A stretch of DNA of 64,000 nt from Pelagibius sp. CAU 1746 (GCF_039839785.1 NZ_JBDOQT010000001.1:2294001-2358000); one strand, 5' to 3'. Counted from the stretch's first letter, positions 8,047-17,181 are shown. Program-made: numbers and translations. The notes: generated by a model not told the origin, from the letters alone.

Positions 8047-9057
8047 TCAAAGCCAGCCAGCAGCCTTATACCACGCGACGGTCTTGGAGAAACCCTCGTC
8101 CAGGCCTACCGCCGGACGCCAGGAAATGCAATCGCTCAGCGACGGGGAGCCGGGCAGAGCCTCGGGCGGCCGGGGACGGCAGACCCAGTCGGGATGGCCG
8201 ATTTCGTTGACCTTGCCCTGGGACAGCACGGCGGGGCGGCCGCTCACCAGAGCGCCGGCGGTCCCGAGGGCCGCGGCCAGGCGCTGAAGCGCAGGGGGGA
8301 CGGCGATGGCCCGCACGGGCCGTCCGGCCAGGCGCGCGGCGGCGGCCAGCAGTTCCGGCCAGCCATAGCCCCCGGCAGTGCCGTCATCGGGCTCCAGGAT
8401 GCCGCCGGACGGCAGCTCCGGGGCCAGGGCGGCCACCGCGGCGGCGGCCAGGTCCTCAACATAGATCATGGAAAAACGCCCGCCGCCGCCGGGCACCAGG
8501 GCGAGGCCGCGCAGGAACTGCCGGAACAGGGGCAGAGTGGCCCGGTCGCCCGGCCCGTAGACCACGGCGGGTCGCAGGATCCGCCAGTCCAGATCCGCGC
8601 CGATGCGGCGCAGTTCCTCTTCGGCCTGGCGCTTGCTGTGGGCGTAGGGCGAGAGCTGCGGCTCCCGCGCCGCGAGGGAGGACATGAGCACGAAACACGG
8701 TGCGTCTCCGCCGGCCCGTTTTCTCGCTGTCACGGCGCGCAGCAGGGCCGCCGTGCCTTCCGCATTGACGCGCAGGAAGTCCGCCTTGCGCCGCGCGGCC
8801 ACCAGGCCGGCGCAGTGGATCACCGCGTCCACGCCGGCGACCAGCTCGGCCAGGGCCTCTGCGGACCCGAGGTCGCCCGGAATCGGCGTCACGGTGCCCG
8901 GCGCCACGCCCTCGATCCCGGGCAAGCTGTCGGGGCGGCGGGTGAGGGCGCGCACCTGCCAGCCCTCGGCGACCAAGCGGCGCAGGATATGGCCGCCAAC
9001 GAAGCCGGAGCCGCCGGTCAGGGCGATACTGCCGCGGGGCGTGGTCGCGTCGTTCAT
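8047..9057 (-). CDS. cerR: NAD(P)-dependent epimerase/reductase of the sphingolipid locus
   Basis: Extended short-chain dehydrogenase (336 residues). The N-terminal nucleotide-binding loop reads GGSGFVGGH (residues ~15-23), the catalytic Tyr and Lys are in YAHSK (~150), and RPAVVYGPGD follows. In Caulobacter the gene in this place (CerR) reduces the keto group of the sphingoid or ceramide intermediate; the same role is inferred from gene order. Enzymes of this family also epimerise sugars, so sequence alone does not fix the substrate. It lies 60 bases downstream of the synthetase and 117 upstream of the ACP. Confidence 0.8.
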   Translation of the reverse strand: MNDATTPRGSIALTGGSGFVGGHILRRLVAEGWQVRALTRRPDSLPGIEGVAPGTVTPIPGDLGSAEALAELVAGVDAVIHCAGLVAARRKADFLRVNAEGTAALLRAVTARKRAGGDAPCFVLMSSLAAREPQLSPYAHSKRQAEEELRRIGADLDWRILRPAVVYGPGDRATLPLFRQFLRGLALVPGGGGRFSMIYVEDLAAAAVAALAPELPSGGILEPDDGTAGGYGWPELLAAAARLAGRPVRAIAVPPALQRLAAALGTAGALVSGRPAVLSQGKVNEIGHPDWVCRPRPPEALPGSPSLSDCISWRPAVGLDEGFSKTVAWYKAAGWL

Positions 9058-9117
9058 GGTTGTCTGTCGGCCCCGCGCGGGCGGGGCGGGCTCCCGGCGC
9101 CGGGCGGCGCGGCCAAG

Positions 9118-10914
9118 CTAGCTGCGCTGCTCGGAATAGGCTGGGGCCGGCGCGGCCTGCCGGCTGGTAGCGAGATTGAGATCGCAGATCTCTCCGGAGA
9201 TGTAGTCGGCTTTCACCGCCGAACGGCTGAGCTTGCCGGAGGAGGTGAACTTGAGGGTCTTCGGCGGCACCAGGACCACGCGGCAGTCGGCACCGCAGGT
9301 CTTGCGCACCGTGGCCGCAACCTTCTTGCGCAGGCTTTCGCGCGCGGCGATGTCGTGCAAGCGGCATTGCAGGACGACGATCATGCGCTCGCTGCCGTCC
9401 GGCTCGATAACGGAGAAGCAGGCGACGTCGCTGCCACGGACTTCATCCAGGGCCTCGACCGCCCATTCGACGTCTTGGGGCCAGATGTTGAGGCCGTTGA
9501 GGATGACGAGATCCTTGCGGCGCCCGGTCACGACCAGCTTGCCGTCGATCATGTAGCCGAGGTCGCCGGTGTCGAGCCAGCCGTCCTCCGTGGTTACCGC
9601 GGCGGTGGCCGAGGGGTCGTTGAAGTAGCCGTCCATGACGCTGGGGCCGCGCACGACGATGCGCCCGACGTTGTGGTCCGCCAGCGGCGCGTTGGTCTCG
9701 CTGCGCACCTCGACCTCGTGGCCGGGAATGGGCGCGCCGCAGACCACGAAGGAGCGGGCGGCGCGGTCGTTGCCGTTGACGGTGCCGTTGGCCTTGCCGT
9801 TGACCGGAGTGACGTTGCCGGTGTGGGTGTAGTGCTCCTGGTCGATACGGTCGACCTCGACGCCCTGGTCCAGTGCCGCGAAGGCGACGGCGAGCGTGGA
9901 TTCCGCCAAGCCGTAGCTGGGCAGGAAGGCTTTGGGCGAGAAACCCGTCACCGCGAAGGTCTCGGCAAAGCGGGCCAGCGTTTCGGCGCGGACCATCTCG
10001 CCGCCGATGCCGGCGACGCGCCAATGCGACAGGTCGATGGTCTTGGCCGACCCGTTGAGGCCGCGAGTCGCGCAGAGTTCGTAGCCGAAGGTCGGGCTGA
10101 AGGAGATGGTGCCGCCGTGCTGCGACAGCAGCTTCAACCAAGTCAGCGGGCGCAGGGCGAAGCTCTTGGTCGCCAGGTAGTCGAGAGTGATCTGACTCAG
10201 CATCGGGGTCAGGCAGAAGCCGACCAGGCCCATGTCATGGTACAGCGGCAACCAGGAGGTGGCGCGATCGCCGGCGCGCAGCTTCAGGCCGTGCTGGCCG
10301 ATGCCGCGGGCATTGCTGGTGATGGCGCGCTGGGAGACGAAGACGCCGCGCGGCAGGCTGGTGCTGCCCGAGGAATACTGGATGTAGCAGGCTTCGTCTT
10401 TGGCGAAGGGGCGCAGGTCGCCGCCTACGGCGGGCAGGGCGTAGAAGTCTTCGGGTGTGCCGACCATCTTCAGGCCGTCCGCCGCTTCCTTCAAGTAATG
10501 CAGCATCTCGGCGGGGCCGACGGCAATCTCGGCACCGGCGCGGGTGATCATGTTGCGCAGGCGTCCGACATAGGCTTCATGGCCGCCCAGGTTGATGGTC
10601 AGCGGCAGGGGCACCGGAATCAGGCCTGCGTACTGGCAGGCGTAAAAGAAGATCAGGAAGTCGGGGGAGGTTTCGGCAACCAGGGCGACGCGGGCGCCGC
10701 GTTCGAGCCCAAGGCGGCCAAAGCGCTGCGCGAGGGAAACGGCGCGGTCGCGAATGTCTCGATAAGTCAGCGCTTCGCGCAGCTCGCCGCGCGGGGAAAA
10801 GAAATTGCACCCGGTTTCGCCCTGGGCCGCGTAGTCCAATCCGTCGACGAGTGTTTCGAATTCTGCGATGCGGAACGACAGGTTGCTGTTCGTTGATGCC
10901 GTAACACTTGGCAT
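9118..10914 (-). CDS. aasR: Fatty acyl-AMP ligase / acyl-ACP synthetase
   Basis: Adenylate-forming enzyme (598 residues) of the FAAL type: the ATP loop is YSSGSTSLPRGV (residues ~176-187), the A5-like region holds YGLAEST, and the C-terminal part carries DTGDLGY, VTGRRKDLVI and a final SGKLSRSAVK with the catalytic lysine. It would activate a fatty acid with ATP and load it on the ACP encoded downstream, feeding serine palmitoyltransferase. First gene of the four-gene minus-strand operon. Start ATG at 10914 with AGGGA 7 bases upstream. Alternative: a polyketide-loading FAAL, but no such synthase is nearby. Confidence 0.85.
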   Translation of the reverse strand: MPSVTASTNSNLSFRIAEFETLVDGLDYAAQGETGCNFFSPRGELREALTYRDIRDRAVSLAQRFGRLGLERGARVALVAETSPDFLIFFYACQYAGLIPVPLPLTINLGGHEAYVGRLRNMITRAGAEIAVGPAEMLHYLKEAADGLKMVGTPEDFYALPAVGGDLRPFAKDEACYIQYSSGSTSLPRGVFVSQRAITSNARGIGQHGLKLRAGDRATSWLPLYHDMGLVGFCLTPMLSQITLDYLATKSFALRPLTWLKLLSQHGGTISFSPTFGYELCATRGLNGSAKTIDLSHWRVAGIGGEMVRAETLARFAETFAVTGFSPKAFLPSYGLAESTLAVAFAALDQGVEVDRIDQEHYTHTGNVTPVNGKANGTVNGNDRAARSFVVCGAPIPGHEVEVRSETNAPLADHNVGRIVVRGPSVMDGYFNDPSATAAVTTEDGWLDTGDLGYMIDGKLVVTGRRKDLVILNGLNIWPQDVEWAVEALDEVRGSDVACFSVIEPDGSERMIVVLQCRLHDIAARESLRKKVAATVRKTCGADCRVVLVPPKTLKFTSSGKLSRSAVKADYISGEICDLNLATSRQAAPAPAYSEQRS

Positions 10915-11763
10915 TAAATGATCCCTAGCTTCCTTTTTTGATCTCTCTGTCTTCGCGGCCGGACCGGACGCTCGGGAAGGGTGAGGCTCCTGATCGCCCG
11001 ACTATTCCCCGGACTGCCTGTTTCCAGTGTCGTCGAGGCAGCCTTGCCGACCCTGTTTCCCCTTCCAGCGATCCGGCCAAGAACTACACCTAGGGATCGT
11101 GAATTCCACTGCAGACCTGCATCCTTTGCCGCTTTATTGCGGCTTCGTCAATCTTTGAAGACGCCAAAGGACGTACCGGCTCTGACGCTTCGTGGTCTTC
11201 TTCCCCCGATAATCACCTTGCGTAGCCGGCGTAGCGGCCCGAAACCGGCACGATCCGGGCGACTCGCCAAGCTCGCTTTAGTCCTGTGATTTACGACACT
11301 TGTGCCGGGCAATCAATCAGACAGGTAACAGTCGCCTCTGACCGGAACCTGACGGAAACGCCCGGAAGCTGCGCATTTCAAGGCGGCGCGGCGGGCGCCT
11401 TGGGCCCGGATGGACGATCGCCGCGGGTCGGTGTTACCGTCCGCAAAGTGCCGCCGCGCTTGCCTCTTTCGGGGCGCGGGGGTGTATTCGGCCGGCCGGG
11501 GCCGCGAAAACCGAACCCGGCGGACCCCGCAGGGATGAAATATTGCGTAACAATTTGTGACCGTAGCGGGTGCCGGCAGCGGGGAAAGCGGCGGGACGCC
11601 GCGGCGTTGGGCCGCGCAGCGGCGGCACCTCCAGGCCATTGCCGATTTTTCTTGTCCCGGCTGCGATACCGGAGCGTACTCAGCTTTTGGTTGATTTCGC
11701 CGCGCTTCGGCAGCGAGGATCGCCAAGGACCGTGGGTACCAGGGGACCGTGAATAAAGGCGCA
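10915..11763. other. 849-base gap without a convincing gene
   Basis: Lies between the start of the sphingolipid operon and the end of the upstream catabolic operon. Short open frames exist on both strands but have no recognisable protein features. It should contain the promoter of the sphingolipid operon; a purine-rich AAAAAAGGAAG stretch lies just before the aasR start. I see no clear terminator, repeat or RNA gene. Confidence 0.6.
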
Positions 11764-12198
11764 TCAGCCGGGGTCGGCTTCAAACCCCGCCGCCTCGATG
11801 CCGGCGATTGCGCAGGCTTCGTCGTGGTCGGAGGTGTCGCCGGTGATGCCCACGGCGCCGACGATGACGCCGGCCGCATCACGCACCAGCACGCCACCGG
11901 GCACCGGCACGAGGGATCCGTCGCACAGCGCATTGACCGCCTGAATGAAGAAGGGCTGTTCCTGGGCGCGCTGGAAGAGGGCGCGGGAGCCGAGGCCCAG
12001 GGCGATGGCGCCGCGCGCCTTGCCCTGGGCCATCTCCGGGCGCAGCGTCGAGGTGCCGTCCTGGCGCGCCAGTGCTTTCAGGTGGCCGCCGGCATCCAGC
12101 ACCGCGACGGTCAGCGGTTTCAGCTTCATCTCTGCGGCTTTCTCAAGCGCGACCTCGATGATGGCATTGGCCTGCGTGAGGCTGATGGGGTCCGGCAT
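11764..12198 (-). CDS. GlcG/HbpS-like heme-binding family protein
   Basis: A 144-residue single-domain protein of the GlcG/HbpS (PduO-C-like) family: begins with an ISLTQANAIIEVALEKA helix, then VAVLDAGGHLKAL, and later VPVPGGVLVRD and GAVGITGDTSDHDEAC, all hallmarks of the fold. Members bind heme or corrinoid-like ligands and often sit in operons for glycolate or other organic acid use; the precise role is unknown. The start is the ATG at 12198, 28 bases after the CoA-transferase stop. Last gene of the minus-strand catabolic operon. Confidence 0.85.
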   Translation of the reverse strand: MPDPISLTQANAIIEVALEKAAEMKLKPLTVAVLDAGGHLKALARQDGTSTLRPEMAQGKARGAIALGLGSRALFQRAQEQPFFIQAVNALCDGSLVPVPGGVLVRDAAGVIVGAVGITGDTSDHDEACAIAGIEAAGFEADPG

Positions 12199-12226
12199 CG
12201 TCTGGCCTTTTTGCTGGCAGTTGGGG

Positions 12227-13444
12227 CTACAGGGGTGCGGCATCGATGGTTGCGCCGGCCTGAACAAGGCGGTCGATCTCGGTGCCGGAGTAGCCCAATT
12301 CGGTGAGGATCTCGCGGCTGTGCTGGCCGAGCAGCGGGGCGGGGCGGGCAACACCGCCCGGCGTCTCCGAGAACTTCACCGGCAGGCCGATGCTCTTCAC
12401 CGCGCCAGCGACAGGGTGCTCGGTCTCGACGATCATCTCGCGGGCGAGCGCCTGGGGGTCTTGGTGCATCTCGCCGACGGAGAGCACGGGCCCGGCGGGA
12501 AAGCCGCCTTGCTCGAGAACGCGCAGCCACTCATCCGTCGTCCTGGTCTCGAAGACCTTGTTGAGCTCGGCCTCCAGCGCCTCGCGGTTGGCCATGCGCT
12601 TGTCGTTGCTGAGGAAACGCCCGTCGTCGCGCAGTTCGCGGTGGTCGAGGATGTCCAGCAGGCGCTCCCAGTTCTTCTGATTGGCGGCGCCGATGTTGAT
12701 CCAGCCGTCGGCGGTGCGGAAGGCCTGGTAGGGTGCGTTCAGAGGATGGGCCGAGCCCATGGCGCCCGGCGAGACGCCGGTGGCGAAGGCGATGGCCGAT
12801 TGCCAGTAGGTGTGGACGATGCCGGCCTCGAAGAGCGAAGTGTCGACCTTCTGGCCCTCGCCGGTCTGTAGCTTGCGCGCGTAGGCGGCGCAGACGCCCA
12901 TGGCGGCCAGGATGCCGGCGGTGATGTCGGTGACCGGCGCGCCGACCTTCACCGGCGGACGGCCGGGCCCCTCGCCGGTGATCGACATGAGGCCGGACAT
13001 GCCCTGGGCGATGAGGTCGAAGCCGCCGCGCTCTGCGTAGGGGCCGCTGCGGCCGAAGCCGGAGATTTCGCAGTAGATCAGCCCGGGGTTGCGGGCCTTC
13101 AGGGTCTCGTAGCCGAGGCCCAGCTTCTCCATGGTGCCCTTGCGGTAATTTTCGATCACCACGTCGGCGCGGTCGAGCAGGCGCAGGAGCGCTTCCTTGC
13201 CCTCCGGCTGCTTGAGGTCCAGGGCGATGCCGCGCTTGTTGCGGTTCATCATCATGAAGGCGGCGGGTTCGCCGGCGATGTCGGGCGGCAGCATGCGCCG
13301 GGTGTCGTCGCCGGCCAGCTTCTCTACTTTGATGACCTCGGCGCCCATGTCGGCCAGCATCAGTCCGCAGACAGGCCCGGCCATGATGTGCGCCAGTTCG
13401 ACGACGCGGCAGCCGGTGAGGGGGCCGTTCTTTCGTTCGGTCAT
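12227..13444 (-). CDS. CaiB/BaiF family CoA-transferase
   Basis: Class III CoA-transferase (405 residues) moving CoA between carboxylic acids. Seen are the N-terminal RVVELAHIMAGP, MGAEVIKVE, the NRNKRGIALDL segment, the DVVIENYRKG motif (~95-104), and the catalytic aspartate region GGFDLIAQGMSG (~140-152). Substrates cannot be read from sequence. It lies one base after the crotonase stop, in an operon with a TRAP transporter, suggesting that the imported acid is activated here as its CoA ester. Confidence 0.9.
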   Translation of the reverse strand: MTERKNGPLTGCRVVELAHIMAGPVCGLMLADMGAEVIKVEKLAGDDTRRMLPPDIAGEPAAFMMMNRNKRGIALDLKQPEGKEALLRLLDRADVVIENYRKGTMEKLGLGYETLKARNPGLIYCEISGFGRSGPYAERGGFDLIAQGMSGLMSITGEGPGRPPVKVGAPVTDITAGILAAMGVCAAYARKLQTGEGQKVDTSLFEAGIVHTYWQSAIAFATGVSPGAMGSAHPLNAPYQAFRTADGWINIGAANQKNWERLLDILDHRELRDDGRFLSNDKRMANREALEAELNKVFETRTTDEWLRVLEQGGFPAGPVLSVGEMHQDPQALAREMIVETEHPVAGAVKSIGLPVKFSETPGGVARPAPLLGQHSREILTELGYSGTEIDRLVQAGATIDAAPL

Positions 13445-13445
13445 C

Positions 13446-14225
13446 TCAGCGGCCTTTCCAGTCCGGTTTGCGCTTGGCGAGGAAGGCTTCCAGGCCTTCG
13501 CGGAAGTCGGCGCTGGTGTAGCACATGACGATGAGGTCCTCGTCCTCCACCTCGGCGCCGGCCACGGCGAGGCGGCGCAGGGCCTCCTTGGTCGCCTTGA
13601 GGGTCAGCGGTGCCTGGCCGGCGAGCTGCTCCGCGAGTTCGGCCGCGCGCGCCTCCACCGCCGCCTTGCCGTCCAGCAGCTCGGTCACCAGGCCCGCCGC
13701 GAAGGCTTCCTCGGCGCCGACCAGGCGGCTGGTGAAAATGACCTCCTTGGCGCGTCCGGCCCCCATCAAGGCCGAGAGGCGGGCCAGGTTCATGGCCGAG
13801 AGGCAGTTGCCCAGCGTGCGGGCGATGGGAAAGCCGAACTTCAAGTCGCGCGCGGCGATGCGGATGTCGCAGGCCGCGGCGATGCCGGCGCCGCCGCCGG
13901 TGCAGGCCCCGGCCAGCGCCGCCACGGTGGGCAGCGGGCAGCGTTCCACCGCCGTCAGCACCCGGTCGATACGCCGTTCGTACTGTATTGCATCCTCGGG
14001 CGTCTTGAAGTCCCGGAACTGGGCGATGTCGGTGCCGGCGGCGAAGGCCTTGTCGCCGGCGCCCTGGATGACCAGGGCCTTGGCGTCGCCTTTGTCGGCG
14101 GCGGTGCCGCAGATCTCCGCCAGGCCTTCGTACATGGCGAAGGTCAGGGCGTTGCGCGCCTGCGGCCGGTTGAAGGTGACGAAACCGATGCCGTCACGCA
14201 CTTGGTAGAGCAGTTCGTCGCTCAT
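13446..14225 (-). CDS. Enoyl-CoA hydratase/isomerase (crotonase) family, catalytic Glu residues missing
   Basis: Crotonase-fold protein (259 residues). The first oxyanion-hole segment AFAAGTDIAQF (residues 60-70) and the second in CTGGGAGIAAACD (108-120) are present. Where hydratases carry their two catalytic glutamates (GGGxE and xPE), this protein has Gly114 and Ile134 (FGFPIARTLG). It therefore is unlikely to hydrate a double bond in the normal way, and could be an isomerase, hydrolase, racemase or decarboxylase of the superfamily. It sits directly upstream of the CoA-transferase, so its substrate is probably the CoA ester made there. Confidence 0.85.
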   Translation of the reverse strand: MSDELLYQVRDGIGFVTFNRPQARNALTFAMYEGLAEICGTAADKGDAKALVIQGAGDKAFAAGTDIAQFRDFKTPEDAIQYERRIDRVLTAVERCPLPTVAALAGACTGGGAGIAAACDIRIAARDLKFGFPIARTLGNCLSAMNLARLSALMGAGRAKEVIFTSRLVGAEEAFAAGLVTELLDGKAAVEARAAELAEQLAGQAPLTLKATKEALRRLAVAGAEVEDEDLIVMCYTSADFREGLEAFLAKRKPDWKGR

Positions 14226-14234
14226 GACTTCATC

Positions 14235-15515
14235 CTACCTGTAGAAGTACTCGACCAGGAACATCGGGATAGCCGGCACGTAGGTGCAGATCATCAGTAC
14301 CGTCAATAGCACGGCGATGAAATAGACGTTCACCTTCGAGACTTCCCAGATGTTGGCGCGGGCCACGGTGCAGGCGGTGATCAGCACGCTGGCGACCGGC
14401 GGCGTCTGCTGGCCGATGGCCAGGTTGAGCGTCACCACCAGGCCGAAATGGACCGGATCGATGCCGGCCGCCGCGATCAGCGGGATGACGATGGGAACGA
14501 CCAGGATGATCGCCGCCGCCGAATGCAGGAAGAAGCCGATCACCAGGAAGAAGACGTTGAGGATCAGCAGGATGACGTACTTGTTCTCGGTGAAGTCGAG
14601 GATCGCCGCGGCGAGATCCTGCGGCACCTGGGCGCGGGTCAGGAATCCGCCCATCAGGACGGAGGAGGCGACCAGCAGCATGACCACCGCCGTCTGTATT
14701 CCGCCGTCCAGCATCGCCCGTTTCAGGTGGCGGATGTCGATCTGCCGATACCAGAGACCGACCAGCAGGGCGGCGATGACCGCCAGGCCCGCGGCCTCGG
14801 TCGCGGTCACGAAGCCGCCGAAGATGCCGCCCAGAATGATGATGGGCAGGGTGAAGGCCGGCAGGGCCTCGACGAAGGTGCGCCGCAGGCGCGCCATGTC
14901 GAAGGCTTCCTCGACGGGCAGGTTGTAACGGCGCGCGAAGGCGTAGGCGACGCCCATCAGGCCGGCGGCGCCGATCAGCCCGGGGACCACGCCAGCGACG
15001 AAGAGCTGCTCCACCGAGGTGCCGGCGGAGACGGCGTAGAGGATCATCGGGATCGAAGGCGGGATGATGATCGCCAAGGAGGCCGAGGAAGAGGTGACCG
15101 CGGCGGCGAGCGGTCCGCTATAGCCGCGCTTCTTCATCTGCGGAATGAGGATCGAGCCCAGCGCCGCCACGTCGGCCACCGCCGAGCCGGAGATCTCAGC
15201 GAAGAACAGCGAGACGCCGATGTTGATCATGGCCAGTCCGCCGCGCACGAAGCCGATCAGGGCGGAGACGAAGTTGATCAAGCGGTCGGTGATGCCGCCG
15301 GCGTTCATGATGGCTCCGGCCAGCACGAACATCGGGATGGCGATGAGCGAGAACTTCGTGGAGCCGTCGTACATGTCGAGGGCGACGGTGACCAGGCTGC
15401 CGGCGCCCTCGGTGGCGACCAGGCCGATGACAGCGGAAACCGCCAGCGCGATGGCGATCGGCACGTTGAGGCAGATCATCAGCACCAGGGCTGCGAAAAT
15501 CACGAACATAAGCAT
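14235..15515 (-). CDS. dctM: TRAP transporter large permease (DctM)
   Basis: Main membrane subunit of a sodium-driven TRAP carboxylate transporter (426 residues, about 12-13 hydrophobic segments). Typical phrases are VPIAIALAVS near the N terminus, AEISGSAVADVAALGSILIP, the IIPPSIPMILY loop and TPPVASVLITAC. It works with the small subunit and periplasmic binding protein encoded just upstream. Three bases separate it from dctQ and nine from the crotonase. The transported acid is not evident from sequence. Confidence 0.92.
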   Translation of the reverse strand: MLMFVIFAALVLMICLNVPIAIALAVSAVIGLVATEGAGSLVTVALDMYDGSTKFSLIAIPMFVLAGAIMNAGGITDRLINFVSALIGFVRGGLAMINIGVSLFFAEISGSAVADVAALGSILIPQMKKRGYSGPLAAAVTSSSASLAIIIPPSIPMILYAVSAGTSVEQLFVAGVVPGLIGAAGLMGVAYAFARRYNLPVEEAFDMARLRRTFVEALPAFTLPIIILGGIFGGFVTATEAAGLAVIAALLVGLWYRQIDIRHLKRAMLDGGIQTAVVMLLVASSVLMGGFLTRAQVPQDLAAAILDFTENKYVILLILNVFFLVIGFFLHSAAAIILVVPIVIPLIAAAGIDPVHFGLVVTLNLAIGQQTPPVASVLITACTVARANIWEVSKVNVYFIAVLLTVLMICTYVPAIPMFLVEYFYR

Positions 15516-15518
15516 GGC

Positions 15519-16061
15519 TCAGCGGCCTCCCGCCTGTTTCAGTTCGTGCTCCACTTCCTGCTCGATTTCGGCATGCTCCAGCGAGGTGCCGGAGGCGGTC
15601 ATGCGCCAGTAGTGCGGTAAACTGAGAAGTTCACAGAGGATGAACAGCGCGCCGCCGATCGGGATGACCGACTGGGTGAGCTGCACCGGCACCCAGGTGA
15701 GGGAGATCAGGTAGGTACCTTCAAGCACCTCCAGCACCTCCATGCCCGCCCAGGTCATGATTACGAAGAAGCCGATGACGGTGATCTCGGCCAGCGCCAC
15801 GGCGACCATGCGCGCCGGCATGGGGACGGCCAGAAGGACGCTGTCGAAGCCGATGTGGCTGCGCTTCAGCGCGGCCAGGGCTGCGCCGTAGTAGGTGATC
15901 CAGGAAAGCTGAATGGCGGCGATCTCGTCGTACCAGGACAGGGAGTCTCCCACCATACGGAAACAGACTGCGATGATGACCACCACGGAGAGGGCGACCA
16001 TCAGGATGATGGTGATCCACTCCAGCAGCCACTCCAGGGTTCTTTGGGCCGCCTTCAGCAT
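15519..16061 (-). CDS. dctQ: TRAP transporter small permease (DctQ)
   Basis: Small membrane subunit (180 residues, four hydrophobic helices) with the family phrase SWYDEIAAIQLSWITYYGAA and the conserved R/K-x-H-I-G-F-D segment (KRSHIGFD). I chose ATG 16061, which has AGGAG 11-12 bases upstream; a GTG at 16073 would leave no room for that site. It helps the DctM subunit engage the binding protein. Confidence 0.9.
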   Translation of the reverse strand: MLKAAQRTLEWLLEWITIILMVALSVVVIIAVCFRMVGDSLSWYDEIAAIQLSWITYYGAALAALKRSHIGFDSVLLAVPMPARMVAVALAEITVIGFFVIMTWAGMEVLEVLEGTYLISLTWVPVQLTQSVIPIGGALFILCELLSLPHYWRMTASGTSLEHAEIEQEVEHELKQAGGR

Positions 16062-16158
16062 CGGCAGGCACACTCCTCAAGATAGCGCCCATCGCCATTG
16101 CTTCGGCGGGCGAACGATTCTCGCCGGCAGGCGCCGGCACGGTGTCGCATGAAAGAAG

Positions 16159-16187
16159 AAACCCGGGACCGCTGGGGTCCCGGGTTT
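16159..16187 (-). terminator. Stem-loop between dctP and dctQ
   Basis: Perfect 12-bp stem (AAACCCGGGACC / GGTCCCGGGTTT) with a 5-base loop, followed on the minus strand by a T-rich run. It lies within the dctPQM operon just after dctP, so it probably ends or stabilises most dctP transcripts, giving more binding protein than permease. Confidence 0.8.
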
Positions 16188-16197
16188 GGGTCAAGCC

Positions 16198-17181
16198 TTA
16201 GGAGCCTTCGCCGAGCTTCAGCACGGTGTCGATCAGCTCCTGGCCGCCATCGATGGAGGTGGCGAACTCGGTGTAGATCGGCTTGGAAGCGGCGATGAAG
16301 GCGTCCTTGTCGGCGACGTTGACCTGGATGCCGCCGGCCTTGAGCTTGCTCAGCAGATCGGTTTCCAGATCCGCGGCCGTCTTGTAGACGAAGTCCTGCG
16401 TCGCGGTGGCGCACTTGGAGAGCTCGGCCTGGACGTCGCCGGGCAGGGCCGAGAAGTGCTTGTCCGAGACCAGCAGGTAAGCCGGGGTGTAGACGTGGCC
16501 GGTGATCGAGAGGTACTTCTGGACCTCCTGGAACTTGGCCGACCAGATCTGCGCGTAGGGGTTCTCCTGGCCGTCGATGACACCGGTCTGCAGTGCGGTG
16601 AAGACTTCGGAGAACGCCATCGGCGTCGGGTTGGCGCCGTACAGCTTGAACATCTTCACCCGCCAGGCGCCCTTGGGCGTGCGCAGCTTGATGCCGTCCA
16701 GATCTTCCGGCTTGTTGATCGGCCGGGTGTTGTTGGTGATGTTGCGGAAGCCGTTCTCCCACACGCCGAGGATGCGGTAGCCCTTGGCCTGGACCGCCGG
16801 CTGCAGCTTGCTCTCCAGGATGGCGTCCTGAACCCGCTTCATGTGCTCGCGGCTCTTGATGATGTAGGGCATCTCGAAGACGCCGAACTCGTTCGCCACC
16901 GAGGACATGACCGACGACGGCAGGGAGAAATCCACCTGTCCGAGCTTCAGTTTCTGGAGCAGTTCGCTGTCCTTGCCCAACTGAGAAGAGCCGAAGACCT
17001 GTACCTCGGCCTTGTCGCCCAGCGCGGCGTTGGAACAGCGGGCAAACTCGTTGGCGCTCGCCTCGAAGAGCGAGCCGGGCGCGCCGACGTGACCGAACTT
17101 CAGGGTGAGTTTCTCGGCCGCCGCCGGGCTGGCGAGCAGCCCCGTCAGGGCAACTGCACTTACAAGTCCAATAATTCGCAT
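16198..17181 (-). CDS. dctP: TRAP transporter solute-binding protein (DctP family)
   Basis: Periplasmic binding protein of the TRAP system (327 residues). A signal peptide (residues 1-22, ending SPAAAEK) precedes TLKFGHVGAPGS, and the family motifs KAEVQVFGSSQLGKDSE, the ligand-carboxylate region GIKLRTPKG and FSEVFTALQTGVIDGQENP follow. Start ATG at 17181 with a strong GGAGG site 5 bases upstream. The ligand is a carboxylate by family rule, exact identity unknown. It lies 65 bases downstream of the aminotransferase and is followed by a strong hairpin. Confidence 0.93.
   Translation of the reverse strand: MRIIGLVSAVALTGLLASPAAAEKLTLKFGHVGAPGSLFEASANEFARCSNAALGDKAEVQVFGSSQLGKDSELLQKLKLGQVDFSLPSSVMSSVANEFGVFEMPYIIKSREHMKRVQDAILESKLQPAVQAKGYRILGVWENGFRNITNNTRPINKPEDLDGIKLRTPKGAWRVKMFKLYGANPTPMAFSEVFTALQTGVIDGQENPYAQIWSAKFQEVQKYLSITGHVYTPAYLLVSDKHFSALPGDVQAELSKCATATQDFVYKTAADLETDLLSKLKAGGIQVNVADKDAFIAASKPIYTEFATSIDGGQELIDTVLKLGEGS

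Noticed and set aside
8020-10896. A 958-codon open frame on the plus strand
   Set aside because: It lies antisense to the reductase and acyl-ACP synthetase, has no family motifs and results from high GC content.
10981-11289. A 102-codon open frame in the large gap
   Set aside because: Arg/Pro/Leu composition, no ribosome-binding site and no known motif.
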